Shown here: piece after piece, positions 55,092 through 63,804 of the stretch
Position numbering within the stretch: position 1 is the stretch's first letter
Layout: each line of letters opens with the position of its first letter
Assembly: GCF_003795125.1 (NCBI RefSeq)
Contig: NZ_CP027783.1
Coordinates: 434,001-498,000, forward strand
Reading direction: 5' to 3'
DNA from: Tetragenococcus osmophilus
Lineage (GTDB): Bacteria > Bacillota > Bacilli > Lactobacillales > Enterococcaceae
Length of the DNA: 64,000 bases
Made by a program: the position numbers and the translations under genes
Notes under the pieces: model-generated
Database searches by the model: none
What the model was told of the DNA's origin: nothing
Seen by the model: only the letters and a program-made list of their open reading frames with translations

Positions 55092-57236
55092 ATGTTAATA
55101 ATGCAAAAGTTTAAGAGTAGTAAAGTAGAAAACTTACTTTCAAAAATGACAATTGAAGAAAAAATTGGCCAAATTAATCAAGTAGGTACATCTATTTATG
55201 GAGGCAAAGAAACAAAATACGAACAATTAACAAGAGATGCAAAAGTAGGGTCTTTTTTATCCATTAAGAACATCAAGAAAGCTAATCATCTGCAAGATAT
55301 TGCTGTAAACGAAACCCGGTTAGGTATACCTTTATTATTTGCAGAAGATGTTGTCCATGGGTTTGATACAATTTTTCCCATACCTTTAGCTGAATCATGC
55401 TCTTGGAACCCTTCATTAATAAAAAAAACTGCAGAAATTGCCGCAAAAGAAGCATCCGCTGCAGGAATTCATTGGACTTTTGCTCCAGCAATTGATGTCA
55501 GTCGCGATCCAAGGTGGGGAAGAATCGCTGAATCTTTTGGTGAAGATCCATTTTTAAATGGAGAATTTGGTTCTGCAAAAGTTAGTGGATTTCAGGGTGA
55601 AGATAGCATAGGGGTGTTGGATAACAATCACATCATCTCTTGTGCGAAACATTTTGCTGGTTATTCAGAACCTGAAGCTGGCAGAGATTATAATACAGTT
55701 GATATCTCTAATTATAAATTAGCTAACACTTATTTACCTCCTTTTAAGAAGTTAATTAATAACGGTATTCTAACTGTTATGAGCGCTTTTAATTCATTTA
55801 ATGGAATCCCCGCAACACTGAACCAAAATCTTCTTATCAAGTTACTAAGAAAAAAAATGGACTTTTCAGGTTTGGTCATTTCTGACTGGAACGCTTTAGC
55901 AGAAACAATTCCTCACGGCTATTCTAAAGATGAGAAACAAGCTGTTCGTCTTGCTATCAAAGCTGAATTAGACGTAGATATGTCTTCTCAATTGTATAGT
56001 AAGTTCTTAAAAGAAGTGATCTTAGATGGACAAATAAACATTGAAGAATTAAATAATGCTGTTCGTCGGATATTGCTTCTCAAAGAAAAACTTAATTTAT
56101 TTGAAAACCCATTTCGTTCAAATGAAGGCAGATGGAGTGATGTTCGTAAAGAAAAGCAAACTCACCAGCAAATTTCTCGTCAAATTGCTGAAGAATCCAT
56201 CGTATTGCTAAGAAATGAAAATAATACCTTACCACTATCCGAAAATGAAAATGTAGCCTTTTTAGGTCCGTTTTTATCGGACAAAGAAAGCATGCTAGAT
56301 ACTTGGGCATGTAATGGTAAAGTAGATGACTTCATTACTGTGGATGAAAGTCTCTTTAAATATAAAAAGTTTACTAGCTTAAAAGAAGAATATCACTATT
56401 TTATCAAAAATAATAAGCTTAGTTTTGAAGGAAGCAATATAATTAAAGAAATGTCAAAAATCGTCATAACAATTGGCGAAAAAGCAACAGAATCGGGCGA
56501 AGCTAAATCTAAAGCAAAAGTTAATATTGATAGTAGCCAAGTAAAATTTATAAAAGAAATATCTAAAATCAATAACAATATTGTTGCTGTTGTGATGAAC
56601 GGTAGACCATTGGTATTGAACGAAATTTTATCTTATTGTAAAGCCCTAGTAGAAACTTGGCATTTAGGGGTAGAAACAGGTAATGCCATTTTAAACATTT
56701 TAACAGGTGAAACAACACCCTCAGGAAAATTAACCTGTACTTTTCCGAAACATCAAGGCCAAGTTCCAATATATTATAATCACTTCAATACTGGTCGACC
56801 ATATTCTACAGAGAAATTTAATACTTCAAAGTATATTGATATAACAAACGAACCAGAATTTCCTTTCGGTTATGGCTTAAGTTATACAAATTTTGATATC
56901 TCTCCAATAAATTTAGAAAAAATAGCTAATAACAAGTGGATAGTCTCAGTAGAAGTTACAAATACTGGTGAAGTTTCAGGTTTCGAAACAATACAGTTAT
57001 ACATCGGAGCTAAATACGGTCGTTATATCCGTCCAGTAAAAGAGCTAAAAAACTTCCAAAAAGTTTTTATTAAAGCAAAGGATACTGTAAAAGTTTCCTT
57101 CGAAGTATGTAAAGAAACTCTGAGCTATTATGACGAATCATTTACTAAAATTTTTGATACAGGCGAATACCAAATAATGATAGGTGACGACTCTGTAAAT
57201 GCAGAAGAAAATAATTTATGGATTGAGGTAGAATAA
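55092..57236 (+). CDS. GH3 beta-glucosidase, cytosolic (BglX-like)
   Basis: 714 aa from the ATG at 55092 (AAGG about 9 nt upstream); GTG at 55086 and ATG at 55101 are alternatives. No signal peptide. N-terminal barrel: EEKIGQINQVG, WTFAPAIDVSRDPRWGRIAESFGEDP in two parts near 136-160, CAKHFAGYSEPEAGRDYNTVD near 185-205, and the nucleophile Asp in GLVISDWNAL near 260. GH3_C about 365-590 and a fibronectin-like C-terminal domain (about 635-710). Its intracellular location and the EIIBC gene 2 nt downstream suggest it cleaves a disaccharide or glucoside taken up by that PTS. Confidence 0.9.
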   Translation: MLIMQKFKSSKVENLLSKMTIEEKIGQINQVGTSIYGGKETKYEQLTRDAKVGSFLSIKNIKKANHLQDIAVNETRLGIPLLFAEDVVHGFDTIFPIPLAESCSWNPSLIKKTAEIAAKEASAAGIHWTFAPAIDVSRDPRWGRIAESFGEDPFLNGEFGSAKVSGFQGEDSIGVLDNNHIISCAKHFAGYSEPEAGRDYNTVDISNYKLANTYLPPFKKLINNGILTVMSAFNSFNGIPATLNQNLLIKLLRKKMDFSGLVISDWNALAETIPHGYSKDEKQAVRLAIKAELDVDMSSQLYSKFLKEVILDGQINIEELNNAVRRILLLKEKLNLFENPFRSNEGRWSDVRKEKQTHQQISRQIAEESIVLLRNENNTLPLSENENVAFLGPFLSDKESMLDTWACNGKVDDFITVDESLFKYKKFTSLKEEYHYFIKNNKLSFEGSNIIKEMSKIVITIGEKATESGEAKSKAKVNIDSSQVKFIKEISKINNNIVAVVMNGRPLVLNEILSYCKALVETWHLGVETGNAILNILTGETTPSGKLTCTFPKHQGQVPIYYNHFNTGRPYSTEKFNTSKYIDITNEPEFPFGYGLSYTNFDISPINLEKIANNKWIVSVEVTNTGEVSGFETIQLYIGAKYGRYIRPVKELKNFQKVFIKAKDTVKVSFEVCKETLSYYDESFTKIFDTGEYQIMIGDDSVNAEENNLWIEVE

Positions 57237-57238
57237 AT

Positions 57239-58642
57239 ATGAATTATCAAGAGGAAGCAAAATTGATAGTACAGTATGTTGGTGGAAAAGAAAATATCGC
57301 CGCATTAACACATTGTGTTACAAGATTGAGATTTGTGTTATATGATGAAAAAAAGGTATCTAAAGACTTATTAGAAGAGTTGGAAGACGTAAAAAGTACA
57401 TTTGTAGCAAATGGTCAATTTCAAGTTGTCATTGGTCCAAAAGTTGAAACGATTTATAACGAAGTAATTAAAGAAACAGATCTAGCCTCAATGACAAAAG
57501 AAGAAGTGAAAGAGACTGCCACAGAAGTTAATTTAAATCCATTACAAAGAGTCGTTAAGATTTTAGGTGATGTTTTTGTTCCGATTTTACCTGCAATTGT
57601 TACTGCCGGTCTATTAATGGGGATAGGTAATTTATTAACCAATCCAGGTATCTTTTTTGAACAATCCTTGATAGAAGTATACCCGCAAATTGCAGACTTA
57701 GCAGATATGATAGGATTAATTGCTAATACTTCTTTCCAATTTTTACCCGCATTAATTACGTGGTCAACGGTAAAATACTTTAAAGGAAATCCACTTCTTG
57801 GTATTGTACTAGGATTAGTATTTGTGCATCCTGACTTAATGAACGCCTGGGATTACGGACAGGCTGTGGTATCAGGGGAAATTCCTCACTGGACAATTTT
57901 CGGTCTTTCTATTTCTAAAATGGGATTGCAAGCTCAAGTTTTACCGGCACTTGTATCCGGTTTTGTTTTAGCTAAAACTGAAATTTTCTTAAAAAAGCGC
58001 ATACCAGAGACTATACAGTTATTAGTTGTAGCGCCAGTTGCAATACTATTTACAAGTATTCTAACTTTTATATTAATTGCGCCTATAACGATATCAATTG
58101 GTGACGTATTAGTAAAAGGTATTGTTTGGCTTTTCCAAAGTGTACCGTTTTTAGGTGGCTTAGCATACGGTGTAGGTTTAGCTCCTTTAATAGTGACCGG
58201 AATGCATCATGCATTTCTACCTATACATATTCAACTAATGGCTAACGGAGGAGATTATATTTGGCCAATAGGCGTTATGAATAGTTTAGCACAAGGTTCT
58301 GCTGCAATTGCCATGTATTTTTTAATCAAAGATAAAAAGTTGAAAGGCGTTGGTTTAGTTGCTGGTCTATCAGCATATATGGGAATTACAGAACCAGCTA
58401 TGTTTGGAGTGAACTTAAAATATAAATTTCCGTTCGTAATCTCTATGATAACTTCAGGGGTAATAGGTGGATTTATGGCAGCACAGCATATTATTGCTAC
58501 CTCTGTTGGAATAAGTGGGTTACCTGGCTTCTTATCAATACCTTTTGAGTTCTGGCCAAAATTCTTTATTTGTATGATATTGAGCTGCTTAATATCATTT
58601 GCAGCAACTTACTTTTATGGAAGATTTAAAATAGAAAGATAA
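57239..58642 (+). CDS. PTS beta-glucoside/sucrose-family EIIBC
   Basis: 467 aa. EIIB about 1-85 with phosphocysteine in AALTHCVTRLRFVLYD; EIIC about 105-465 with about 10 helices (GTGMHHAFLPIHIQLMA-type motif near 320, GITEPAMFGVNLKYKFPF near 380). No EIIA domain, so an EIIA-glucose protein elsewhere is needed. 2 nt after the GH3 gene and surely co-translated with it. Controlled by the divergent AraC-type protein. Confidence 0.92.
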   Translation: MNYQEEAKLIVQYVGGKENIAALTHCVTRLRFVLYDEKKVSKDLLEELEDVKSTFVANGQFQVVIGPKVETIYNEVIKETDLASMTKEEVKETATEVNLNPLQRVVKILGDVFVPILPAIVTAGLLMGIGNLLTNPGIFFEQSLIEVYPQIADLADMIGLIANTSFQFLPALITWSTVKYFKGNPLLGIVLGLVFVHPDLMNAWDYGQAVVSGEIPHWTIFGLSISKMGLQAQVLPALVSGFVLAKTEIFLKKRIPETIQLLVVAPVAILFTSILTFILIAPITISIGDVLVKGIVWLFQSVPFLGGLAYGVGLAPLIVTGMHHAFLPIHIQLMANGGDYIWPIGVMNSLAQGSAAIAMYFLIKDKKLKGVGLVAGLSAYMGITEPAMFGVNLKYKFPFVISMITSGVIGGFMAAQHIIATSVGISGLPGFLSIPFEFWPKFFICMILSCLISFAATYFYGRFKIER

Positions 58643-58729
58643 TATTTAGTTTAAGTAATTCGTAAAGCGAGATTGCTTGACAACTCACTTTACATTTACA
58701 AACAAACATAGATTAAACACCTTAAGTTC

Positions 58730-58767
58730 CCACCAGTGTTTTTTAAAATATTAAGTTTCACTGGTGG
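58730..58767 (+). terminator. Terminator after the EIIBC gene
   Basis: Arms CCACCAGTG and CACTGGTGG, 20-nt loop, then ATTTTCATTT. A weaker hairpin (GTAAAG...CTTTAC, 58668-58692) lies between it and the gene. Confidence 0.7.
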
Positions 58768-59081
58768 AATTTTCATTTATAAGTATTTAATAAACTACAT
58801 AAAATTGGAAATCTTTTTCAATTTTCTCTACATAAACAATTTCTTAGCGCTACTTATGTTTAAATTACAGGTTCCCAATATAGTCAATCCGATTATTATC
58901 TCTGTTATCGGGACAGAACGATGATCCTCATTGAATTTTTCTTAACAAACAGTCTAAGAGTTTTAAACTCGTCAGTTATTTAAATTATATCCATATAAAT
59001 ATGAATAATTAAAAATTAGAGTTGATAACAAAATACCAAGCTAATATTAACAATAACAAAAAATAATACTTTCTTATTTTA
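58768..59081. other. AT-rich spacer before the HEPN-like gene
   Basis: About 310 bp with no credible gene, no strong hairpin and no repeat. A 62-codon plus-strand frame starting at 58736 overlaps the terminator hairpin and is not believed. Confidence 0.4.
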
Positions 59082-61001
59082 CTAAGATGTTTCACCTTTA
59101 TCTCTATAATCAAATTCTTCGTTTATCTTTATAACCAATAAACAAAAAAGATAAATAAGAATATAATAATTTTGCTTATTATCCTCTTCCGAAAGATCTT
59201 CAGTCGACCCGTGCATATAATTATTTCTTATACCGGGGCCATTCGAATAACGATCTGTTAAATAATAATCTAAGTATTCACTTTCTTCTTGAGAGAATAA
59301 TTTACTTTCTATCCTGATATTTTTAACATCCAATAGCCTATTTACAAGCTCTTTTAATTCTCTATTTAAATAATAGTAGTTCGTAGACCGTTTATAAAAC
59401 AAATTTTTTAACAAGTATAAAAAATTTAATGATTTCCACTTAACACTTCCCTTCTCAATAACCAAAATTTCTTGTTTTATTAATTCCCTTAATCGTAAAT
59501 TGTTCTCCCCGAATGAAGATTCAGGGATACCTTCAATTAATCTATTATGAACGGGGCTCTCAGAGTTCTCATTATATCCAAAACCCGACTGATCAGAAAA
59601 TATTATATTCGCAGCTTGTTGTAGCTCCCGGCTATTAATATAAATATATTTTCCTCCATATAAACTTGGTAAACTACTGAGCCGAGGCACTTGAATTCTT
59701 TCAACTAATTCCTTATCAATTTCCCCATACTTCTTATATAAATTATATTGTTTTAAAACTCTATGAAATTGAGCACTCATTTTTAGATTTTTTTCATAAT
59801 AAGTATCTTCCGGATTGGGAATTTTGATATTAAAACCATTAACTGAAAATTCAGTTGGTAGATATTTCTCAAAAAACCATTTAAATATCTGTTCAATATA
59901 TAGATCATTTTGATTTAAGTAATCTATATATGCTCTTATTAATGTTAAATAGATCATCTCCTTATATTTAAAAACTTGAGTAACTGGATATGAATCTTTA
60001 TCGCTCATTAAAAGAATTCTATCAAAAGTACTATCTTCTTCGTTATTAACAAGTGCTGAAAATTTAAATTCATCATCTACTAACCCCAAAACATAGATTA
60101 AATTTTGTAATACCGAAGCGTAATCTTGACTTTCATCCAAAAAGTTCTTATTTAATTTTATTGTTAAAATATTGGACTCTTTTTCATCTGGTTTGACTAT
60201 TTTAGCTTTATCTGGTGAAAATTTTTTAATCAAAACATTTACAACAGTCGTTATTCCTGAGTCTTTTTGATTTTGAAAATGTTTTAGCTCAATTTCTTCG
60301 TATTTCCGCTTAGCTTTTAAGCTAATTTGTTCATCTAAGGAAGGGTCAAACCTCGCTTGATCTATAATTTTTAAATAATTAAGATTCGGGCTTTCCTGGT
60401 TAATGTAATCTATAAATAATTTGTCCCGTTTATCTGAAGTAAAACTTTCGGGAATAAACACTGTAGCTTTAGAAGACTTATCATTTAGTATACTGTCAAT
60501 TACTAGTTCAGCATTTTTCTTATTTGCAATAATATTCTCAGTTAACTCATAAGAAAATTTTCTTGTTAAAAGTTTAGATGTTAGTAATTGTCTTAAATGA
60601 TTTTTTTCTAGCATGTTAATAAAATTATTAAACTCACTACCAGAAACCTCTTTTAAGAATTTATACTTTTCTGCAGCTTTAATTAAACTATCTAAGCTTT
60701 CATAGTTAATTTGCTTAACTTCATTGATAATTTTTAATTTTATTTCTTTATTATTAAAATAGCGTCCTATTGTTTGATTGACTTTGTTTCTTATATCTTG
60801 TAAATTTTTTTTGAAGTCATCCGGCCATGATGTATTATTGACATCGTCATTTAAATACCTACTTATCTCAAAAAGCTCTAAATAATCGATTAAATTTTTA
60901 TCATTTTTTTCTTTTAACTCGAAATATACTTGAGGCACTCTATTTAAAAAGTATCCATAGCTTTGGTCATTTTTTGGAAAATATTTTATTCTCACTCTCA
61001 T
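59082..61001 (-). CDS. Orphan 639-aa protein with C-terminal HEPN-like R-x4-H motif
   Basis: 639 aa, no known domain recognised over most of its length; mainly charged and predicted helical (many Lys, Glu, Asn), no signal peptide or clear membrane segment. Near the C-terminus, GPGIRNNYMHGSTEDLSEED (about 590-610) followed by a hydrophobic helix (YYILIYLFCLLVIKINEEF) is the pattern of HEPN domains, as at the end of DUF4209-type proteins: R-x4-H would be the RNA-cleaving pair. HEPN proteins often serve in phage defence or toxin systems. Single gene, AT-richer than its neighbours, weak RBS (AAAAGAG). A defence role is inference. Confidence 0.6.
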   Translation of the reverse strand: MRVRIKYFPKNDQSYGYFLNRVPQVYFELKEKNDKNLIDYLELFEISRYLNDDVNNTSWPDDFKKNLQDIRNKVNQTIGRYFNNKEIKLKIINEVKQINYESLDSLIKAAEKYKFLKEVSGSEFNNFINMLEKNHLRQLLTSKLLTRKFSYELTENIIANKKNAELVIDSILNDKSSKATVFIPESFTSDKRDKLFIDYINQESPNLNYLKIIDQARFDPSLDEQISLKAKRKYEEIELKHFQNQKDSGITTVVNVLIKKFSPDKAKIVKPDEKESNILTIKLNKNFLDESQDYASVLQNLIYVLGLVDDEFKFSALVNNEEDSTFDRILLMSDKDSYPVTQVFKYKEMIYLTLIRAYIDYLNQNDLYIEQIFKWFFEKYLPTEFSVNGFNIKIPNPEDTYYEKNLKMSAQFHRVLKQYNLYKKYGEIDKELVERIQVPRLSSLPSLYGGKYIYINSRELQQAANIIFSDQSGFGYNENSESPVHNRLIEGIPESSFGENNLRLRELIKQEILVIEKGSVKWKSLNFLYLLKNLFYKRSTNYYYLNRELKELVNRLLDVKNIRIESKLFSQEESEYLDYYLTDRYSNGPGIRNNYMHGSTEDLSEEDNKQNYYILIYLFCLLVIKINEEFDYRDKGETS

Positions 61002-61228
61002 TAACTCTTTTCTTTATTTATATACTAATCTAGTTCCATTATTATTTTACGTTAATTTGATATTCAAAACAAAGCAAATCTTTAAAATAAAAACGCAAAA
61101 TATAAACAAATTAATTAAGAAGTTTTAACCAATCATGTCTGAAAAATTTGGAAAATTATTCATTCTGATTTAGTGGCTTCGTCTCTCTCATTCCGTTAAA
61201 AATTTTCTTATCCAACTAATTTCCTATT
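61002..61228. other. AT-rich spacer upstream of the HEPN-like gene
   Basis: No gene seen. If a toxin once followed the Phd pseudogene, its remains would be here, but no similarity was found. Confidence 0.35.
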
Positions 61229-61461
61229 TCATAACCGAAATCTTTCTTTAGCTGCTTCAATATCAATACCCCCACTAGTTTCTGCTTCTTTCAATCTTTC
61301 AACAATTTCTAAACTTGCTTTTAATTTATCATAATCTTCAATATCCATGATTGCATATTTTCCTTTGTCATCCTCTGTCAAAAAAAAACAGGTTATTCAT
61401 TCGTTACTTCTTGTAAGACTTGGTTATAATTTCGTAAATCAGAAATTTTTCTGATGTTCAC
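61229..61461 (-). pseudogene. Phd/YefM-type antitoxin, broken by a stop codon and a frameshift
   Basis: Reading GTG at 61461: VNIRKISDLRNYNQVLQEVTNE, then TAA, then CCTG followed by eight T; dropping one T restores PVFLTEDDKGKYAIMDIEDY, DKLKASLEIVERLKEAETS and on to FRL-stop. This is a whole Phd/YefM antitoxin (about 77 aa) with an in-frame stop after residue 22 and a +1 slip in the T-run. No toxin gene is attached. Normal members bind and neutralise RelE/Doc-type toxins and repress their operon. Confidence 0.78.
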
Positions 61462-61626
61462 CTTGACCACACTCCCTTGTAGTATATTGTATTATGTTTT
61501 ATGGATTATTTGCAGCAAAAATAGAATTCTTATACCCTCCTCTTTCCTCATAAAAAAACAAAATAGTACATCAGCATTGGTTTACTTTTTAAATAAAAAG
61601 GTCTACGCTATTTTATGGATCGATTA

Positions 61627-61652
61627 AGGGAAGTTTATTAAAAATTCCCTTT
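61627..61652. promoter_or_regulatory. Inverted repeat AAGGGAA-N12-TTCCCTT upstream of rbsK
   Basis: A 7-bp inverted repeat just upstream of the cre-like site, in the ribokinase promoter region. Possible operator. Confidence 0.4.
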
Positions 61653-61655
61653 TCA

Positions 61656-61670
61656 TGTAAGCGCTTCTTA
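61656..61670. promoter_or_regulatory. cre / LacI-family operator candidate upstream of rbsK
   Basis: TGTAAGCGCTTCTTA has the symmetric core TGTAAGCGCTT of CcpA and RbsR sites. It lies 30 bp before the ribokinase start, so binding there would block initiation or elongation. Confidence 0.6.
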
Positions 61671-61699
61671 AAAATAATAATTGAAAGCGAGGGCTTTGA

Positions 61700-62605
61700 A
61701 TGAATAAAGTCACGATTGTAGGAAGTATTAATTTGGATACGAATTTGCGTGTTCAGCGAATGGTGAAACCTGGAGAAACTATTCATGGAAAAGAGCACTA
61801 TACAGCAGCTGGCGGTAAGGGAGCAAACCAAGCGGTAGCAGCGGCAAGAGCGGAAAGCGACACGCGTTTTATCGGAGCAGTAGGAAATGATGCTGCCGGA
61901 GAAGAGATGCTTGATTTGTTAAAAGAAGAAAATATCGACGTTTCTAAAGTTGAAATAATTGAAAATGAAGCAACTGGGCAATCTTTTATCACAATTGATG
62001 ATAATGGTGAAAATGCTATTACATTTTTTGCTGGGGCAAACTATGCTTTTGGACCAGAAGAAGTTACAAATGGTAGTACGTTAATTGAAACGAGTGATTT
62101 TGTCATTGCTCAACTGGAAACGCCTATCGAAGCAACAATTAAAGCTTTTGAAATTGCGCGAAAAGCAAATGTTAAAACTATACTCAATCCAGCACCAGGT
62201 GAAAGTGATCTTCCTCAGGAGCTATTACAAGTAACAGATATTATTGTTCCCAACGAGACAGAAGCAGAAACAATCACTGGGATTCATGTCAAAGATGAAA
62301 CTTCAGCTAAAGAAGCCGCAGAAAAATTTCACGAGCTGGGCATTGAAGTTGTCATCATTACTTTTGGCGCGCAAGGTGCTTTCTATGACTATAATGGCTA
62401 TAACGAATTAGTCCCAGCCTTTAAAGAAAAAGCTGTCGATACAACTGCAGCCGGAGATACTTTCATTGGTACCATGAGCAGTGTATTAAAAACAGATTTT
62501 TCTAATCTAAAAGAAGCCATCTTATATAGTAACAAAGCTTCTTCTTTAACGATCCAACGGTTTGGGGCGCAACCATCAATTCCCTTTAAAAATGAAATAA
62601 AATAA
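61700..62605 (+). CDS. rbsK: Ribokinase
   Basis: 301 aa PfkB-family kinase. [44 protein letters not shown] (ribose site), and the C-terminal [15 protein letters not shown] with the catalytic Asp are all intact. Phosphorylates D-ribose to ribose-5-P. It is followed by an rbsD remnant, and no rbs transporter genes are nearby, so it may serve internal ribose recycling or depend on a distant transporter. RBS AAAGCGAGGGC. Confidence 0.93.
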   Translation: MNKVTIVGSINLDTNLRVQRMVKPGETIHGKEHYTAAGGKGANQAVAAARAESDTRFIGAVGNDAAGEEMLDLLKEENIDVSKVEIIENEATGQSFITIDDNGENAITFFAGANYAFGPEEVTNGSTLIETSDFVIAQLETPIEATIKAFEIARKANVKTILNPAPGESDLPQELLQVTDIIVPNETEAETITGIHVKDETSAKEAAEKFHELGIEVVIITFGAQGAFYDYNGYNELVPAFKEKAVDTTAAGDTFIGTMSSVLKTDFSNLKEAILYSNKASSLTIQRFGAQPSIPFKNEIK

Positions 62606-62628
62606 CATCGAAAGGAATATTCAAAAAT

Positions 62629-62783
62629 ATGAAAAAGACAAAAGTCATTAATTCAAACTTATCACGAGTGATTGCCCAAATGGGTCATTTTGATAAATTA
62701 GCGATCGGCGATGCAGGAACTCCTGTGCCAGATGAAACGGAAAAATTGATCTAGCGGTTACACAAGATATCCCTAGCTTTTAA
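62629..62783 (+). pseudogene. rbsD: D-ribose pyranase, frameshifted and truncated
   Basis: [22 protein letters not shown]... matches the RbsD N-terminus, including the catalytic His20 region and [10 protein letters not shown]. After ETEK the frame slips (five A where six would continue) and stops at 62754. Restoring the frame gives [12 protein letters not shown], then a stop at 62783; the last two thirds of the usual 131 aa are absent. Follows rbsK by 23 nt. Confidence 0.85.
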
Positions 62784-62796
62784 TTCTAAACAAAAC

Positions 62797-62843
62797 AACT
62801 CACTTTTAGGTGTTTAGTTGAACTAACTACCTAAAAGTGAGTT
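62797..62843. terminator. Terminator after rbsK/rbsD, also serving the GNAT gene
   Basis: Perfect 15-bp arms AACTCACTTTTAGGT / ACCTAAAAGTGAGTT, with an inner TTAGTT/AACTAA pair, so nearly the whole loop is paired. AT-rich flanks on both sides. Confidence 0.88.
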
Positions 62844-62890
62844 ATTATTTATAACTTATGCAATTGTTCCAACGAATAATAGTATTAAAT

Positions 62891-63442
62891 TTAACCCTCT
62901 CTTTTAGCAATATCCTCTAAAATACCCATCCCTTTTTCGAAATCTTTCGTACCGGGAACAAATGTGTAACCTAACTTTTGATATATTGCAATCGCAGGAT
63001 AATTCCACGTTTGAGTATGCAGCATTGCAGGTTGGTCAGGATACAATTCTTCCAAAAGCGCAGTAACCTTCACTGCTAGAAAAGTAGCTATCCCTTTTCT
63101 TTGTGCTTCTGGCATAACAGCTAACCAATGAAACTGAGGGCCTCCTTCTTTTGCCCACCAAGCTGTACATGTAGCAACTTTTTTGCCCGATGGATCTGTA
63201 ACAAAAATCATTCGTTTTGCCAATTCGTTTGGATACGGCGCGAAGTTCTTTTCGAAATACTTTTGTGCTTCTGATAAATTATCAAATTCTCCCACAGAAG
63301 TTTCAATAGCTTGCCAATCTTTTTCATCGCCAGGAGTATAAAAACTAAATTGATAACCTTCTGGCAGTTGTCTATCCGGTAACGCTTGGGAAGCGCTTCT
63401 TTCCATTTGAAATTTAACATAAGGAATTGTTTTATCTATCAT
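62891..63442 (-). CDS. GNAT family N-acetyltransferase
   Basis: 183 aa. The acetyl-CoA-binding segment HWLAVMPEAQRKGIATFLAVKVTALL (about 123-148) has the Q-R-K-G-I-A loop; NYPAIAIYQKLGYTFVPGTKDFEKGMG follows near the C-terminus. Substrate unknown; the family ranges from ribosomal proteins and amines to antibiotics. Single gene with RBS AAGGAGGGC, between the rbs region and the par locus. Confidence 0.88.
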   Translation of the reverse strand: MIDKTIPYVKFQMERSASQALPDRQLPEGYQFSFYTPGDEKDWQAIETSVGEFDNLSEAQKYFEKNFAPYPNELAKRMIFVTDPSGKKVATCTAWWAKEGGPQFHWLAVMPEAQRKGIATFLAVKVTALLEELYPDQPAMLHTQTWNYPAIAIYQKLGYTFVPGTKDFEKGMGILEDIAKREG

Positions 63443-63518
63443 TTTTCGTTGTAGCCCTCCTTGTTAAGATAATAACAAATACTTTTGATATTTCATACCT
63501 TGATTGAATAAACTATGT

Positions 63519-63524
63519 TATAAT
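63519..63524 (+). promoter_or_regulatory. Extended -10 of par RNA I
   Basis: TG-T-TATAAT, with no good -35 box at 17 bp. Puts the RNA I start near 63531, at the base of the 5' pairing arm. Confidence 0.65.
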
Positions 63525-63563
63525 ATTTTATGGCAACTGCCCTGTAAGGGGGTGACCTTAATT

Positions 63564-63647
63564 GTGTGATAAATTAATCTCGTTATCATTGCCCCACTTT
63601 TCGTGGGTCTAGTAATCGCACTAGTTAATCATTGGCTAGATGATTAG
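63564..63647 (+). pseudogene. Fst-family membrane toxin frame with two stops after the start
   Basis: The frame INLVIIAPLFVGLVIALVN-HWLDD-stop is a clear Fst toxin (hydrophobic helix with P-x-x-V-G, then HWL). Aligned with Fst proteins, the start falls on GTG at 63564, 9 nt after the RBS, but codons 2 and 3 are TGA and TAA. No other start in frame exists except ATT at 63573. As written the toxin cannot be made normally. Confidence 0.75.
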
Positions 63648-63704
63648 CAATGATTGAAACAGTTGCCCTTCTAACTCCAACGCTGGAGTCGCAACAGTGA
63701 AAAG

Positions 63705-63736
63705 AAAAACCACCCTACTGACATAGGGTGGTTTTT
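63705..63736. terminator. Shared bidirectional terminator of the par locus
   Basis: Perfect 13-bp arms AAAAACCACCCTA / TAGGGTGGTTTTT with a 6-nt loop; ends both convergent RNAs. Confidence 0.93.
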
Positions 63737-63769
63737 TGGTGCCTCAATTGTGCGTTAATCTCGTTTCGC
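63706..63769 (-). ncRNA. par/Fst-type RNA II (antisense antitoxin RNA)
   Basis: About 64 nt from a minus-strand promoter: TTCATA at 63799-63804, 17-bp spacer, TGC-TATAAT at 63776-63781. It ends at the shared terminator. It carries the second repeat (AATTGTG-cg-TTAATCTCGTT, 63745-63765 on the plus strand), complementary in its RNA to the RNA I repeat, plus the terminator loop: the two contacts by which RNA II blocks RNA I translation in par. Confidence 0.82.
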
Positions 63770-63804
63770 AAGTTCATTATAGCATACTATTCCTAAAATA
63801 TGAA

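Larger units (their letters stand above)
63531..63738 (+). ncRNA. par/Fst-type RNA I (toxin mRNA)
   Basis: About 208 nt, from the promoter above to the bidirectional terminator. GGCAACTG (63532-63539) can pair with CAGTTGCC (63660-63667), the long-range 5'/3' pairing known for RNA I of the pAD1 par locus. AGGGGGTGA at 63547-63555 is the RBS. The toxin frame lies at 63564-63647 and a small CTCCA/TGGAG hairpin at 63675-63688. The first direct repeat (AATTGTG...TTAATCTCGTT) covers the start codon region, as in par. Confidence 0.82.

Noticed and set aside
58736-58924. Hydrophobic 62-aa plus-strand frame after the EIIBC gene
   Set aside because: Its start lies in the terminator hairpin and there is no RBS; hydrophobicity reflects AT-rich sequence.
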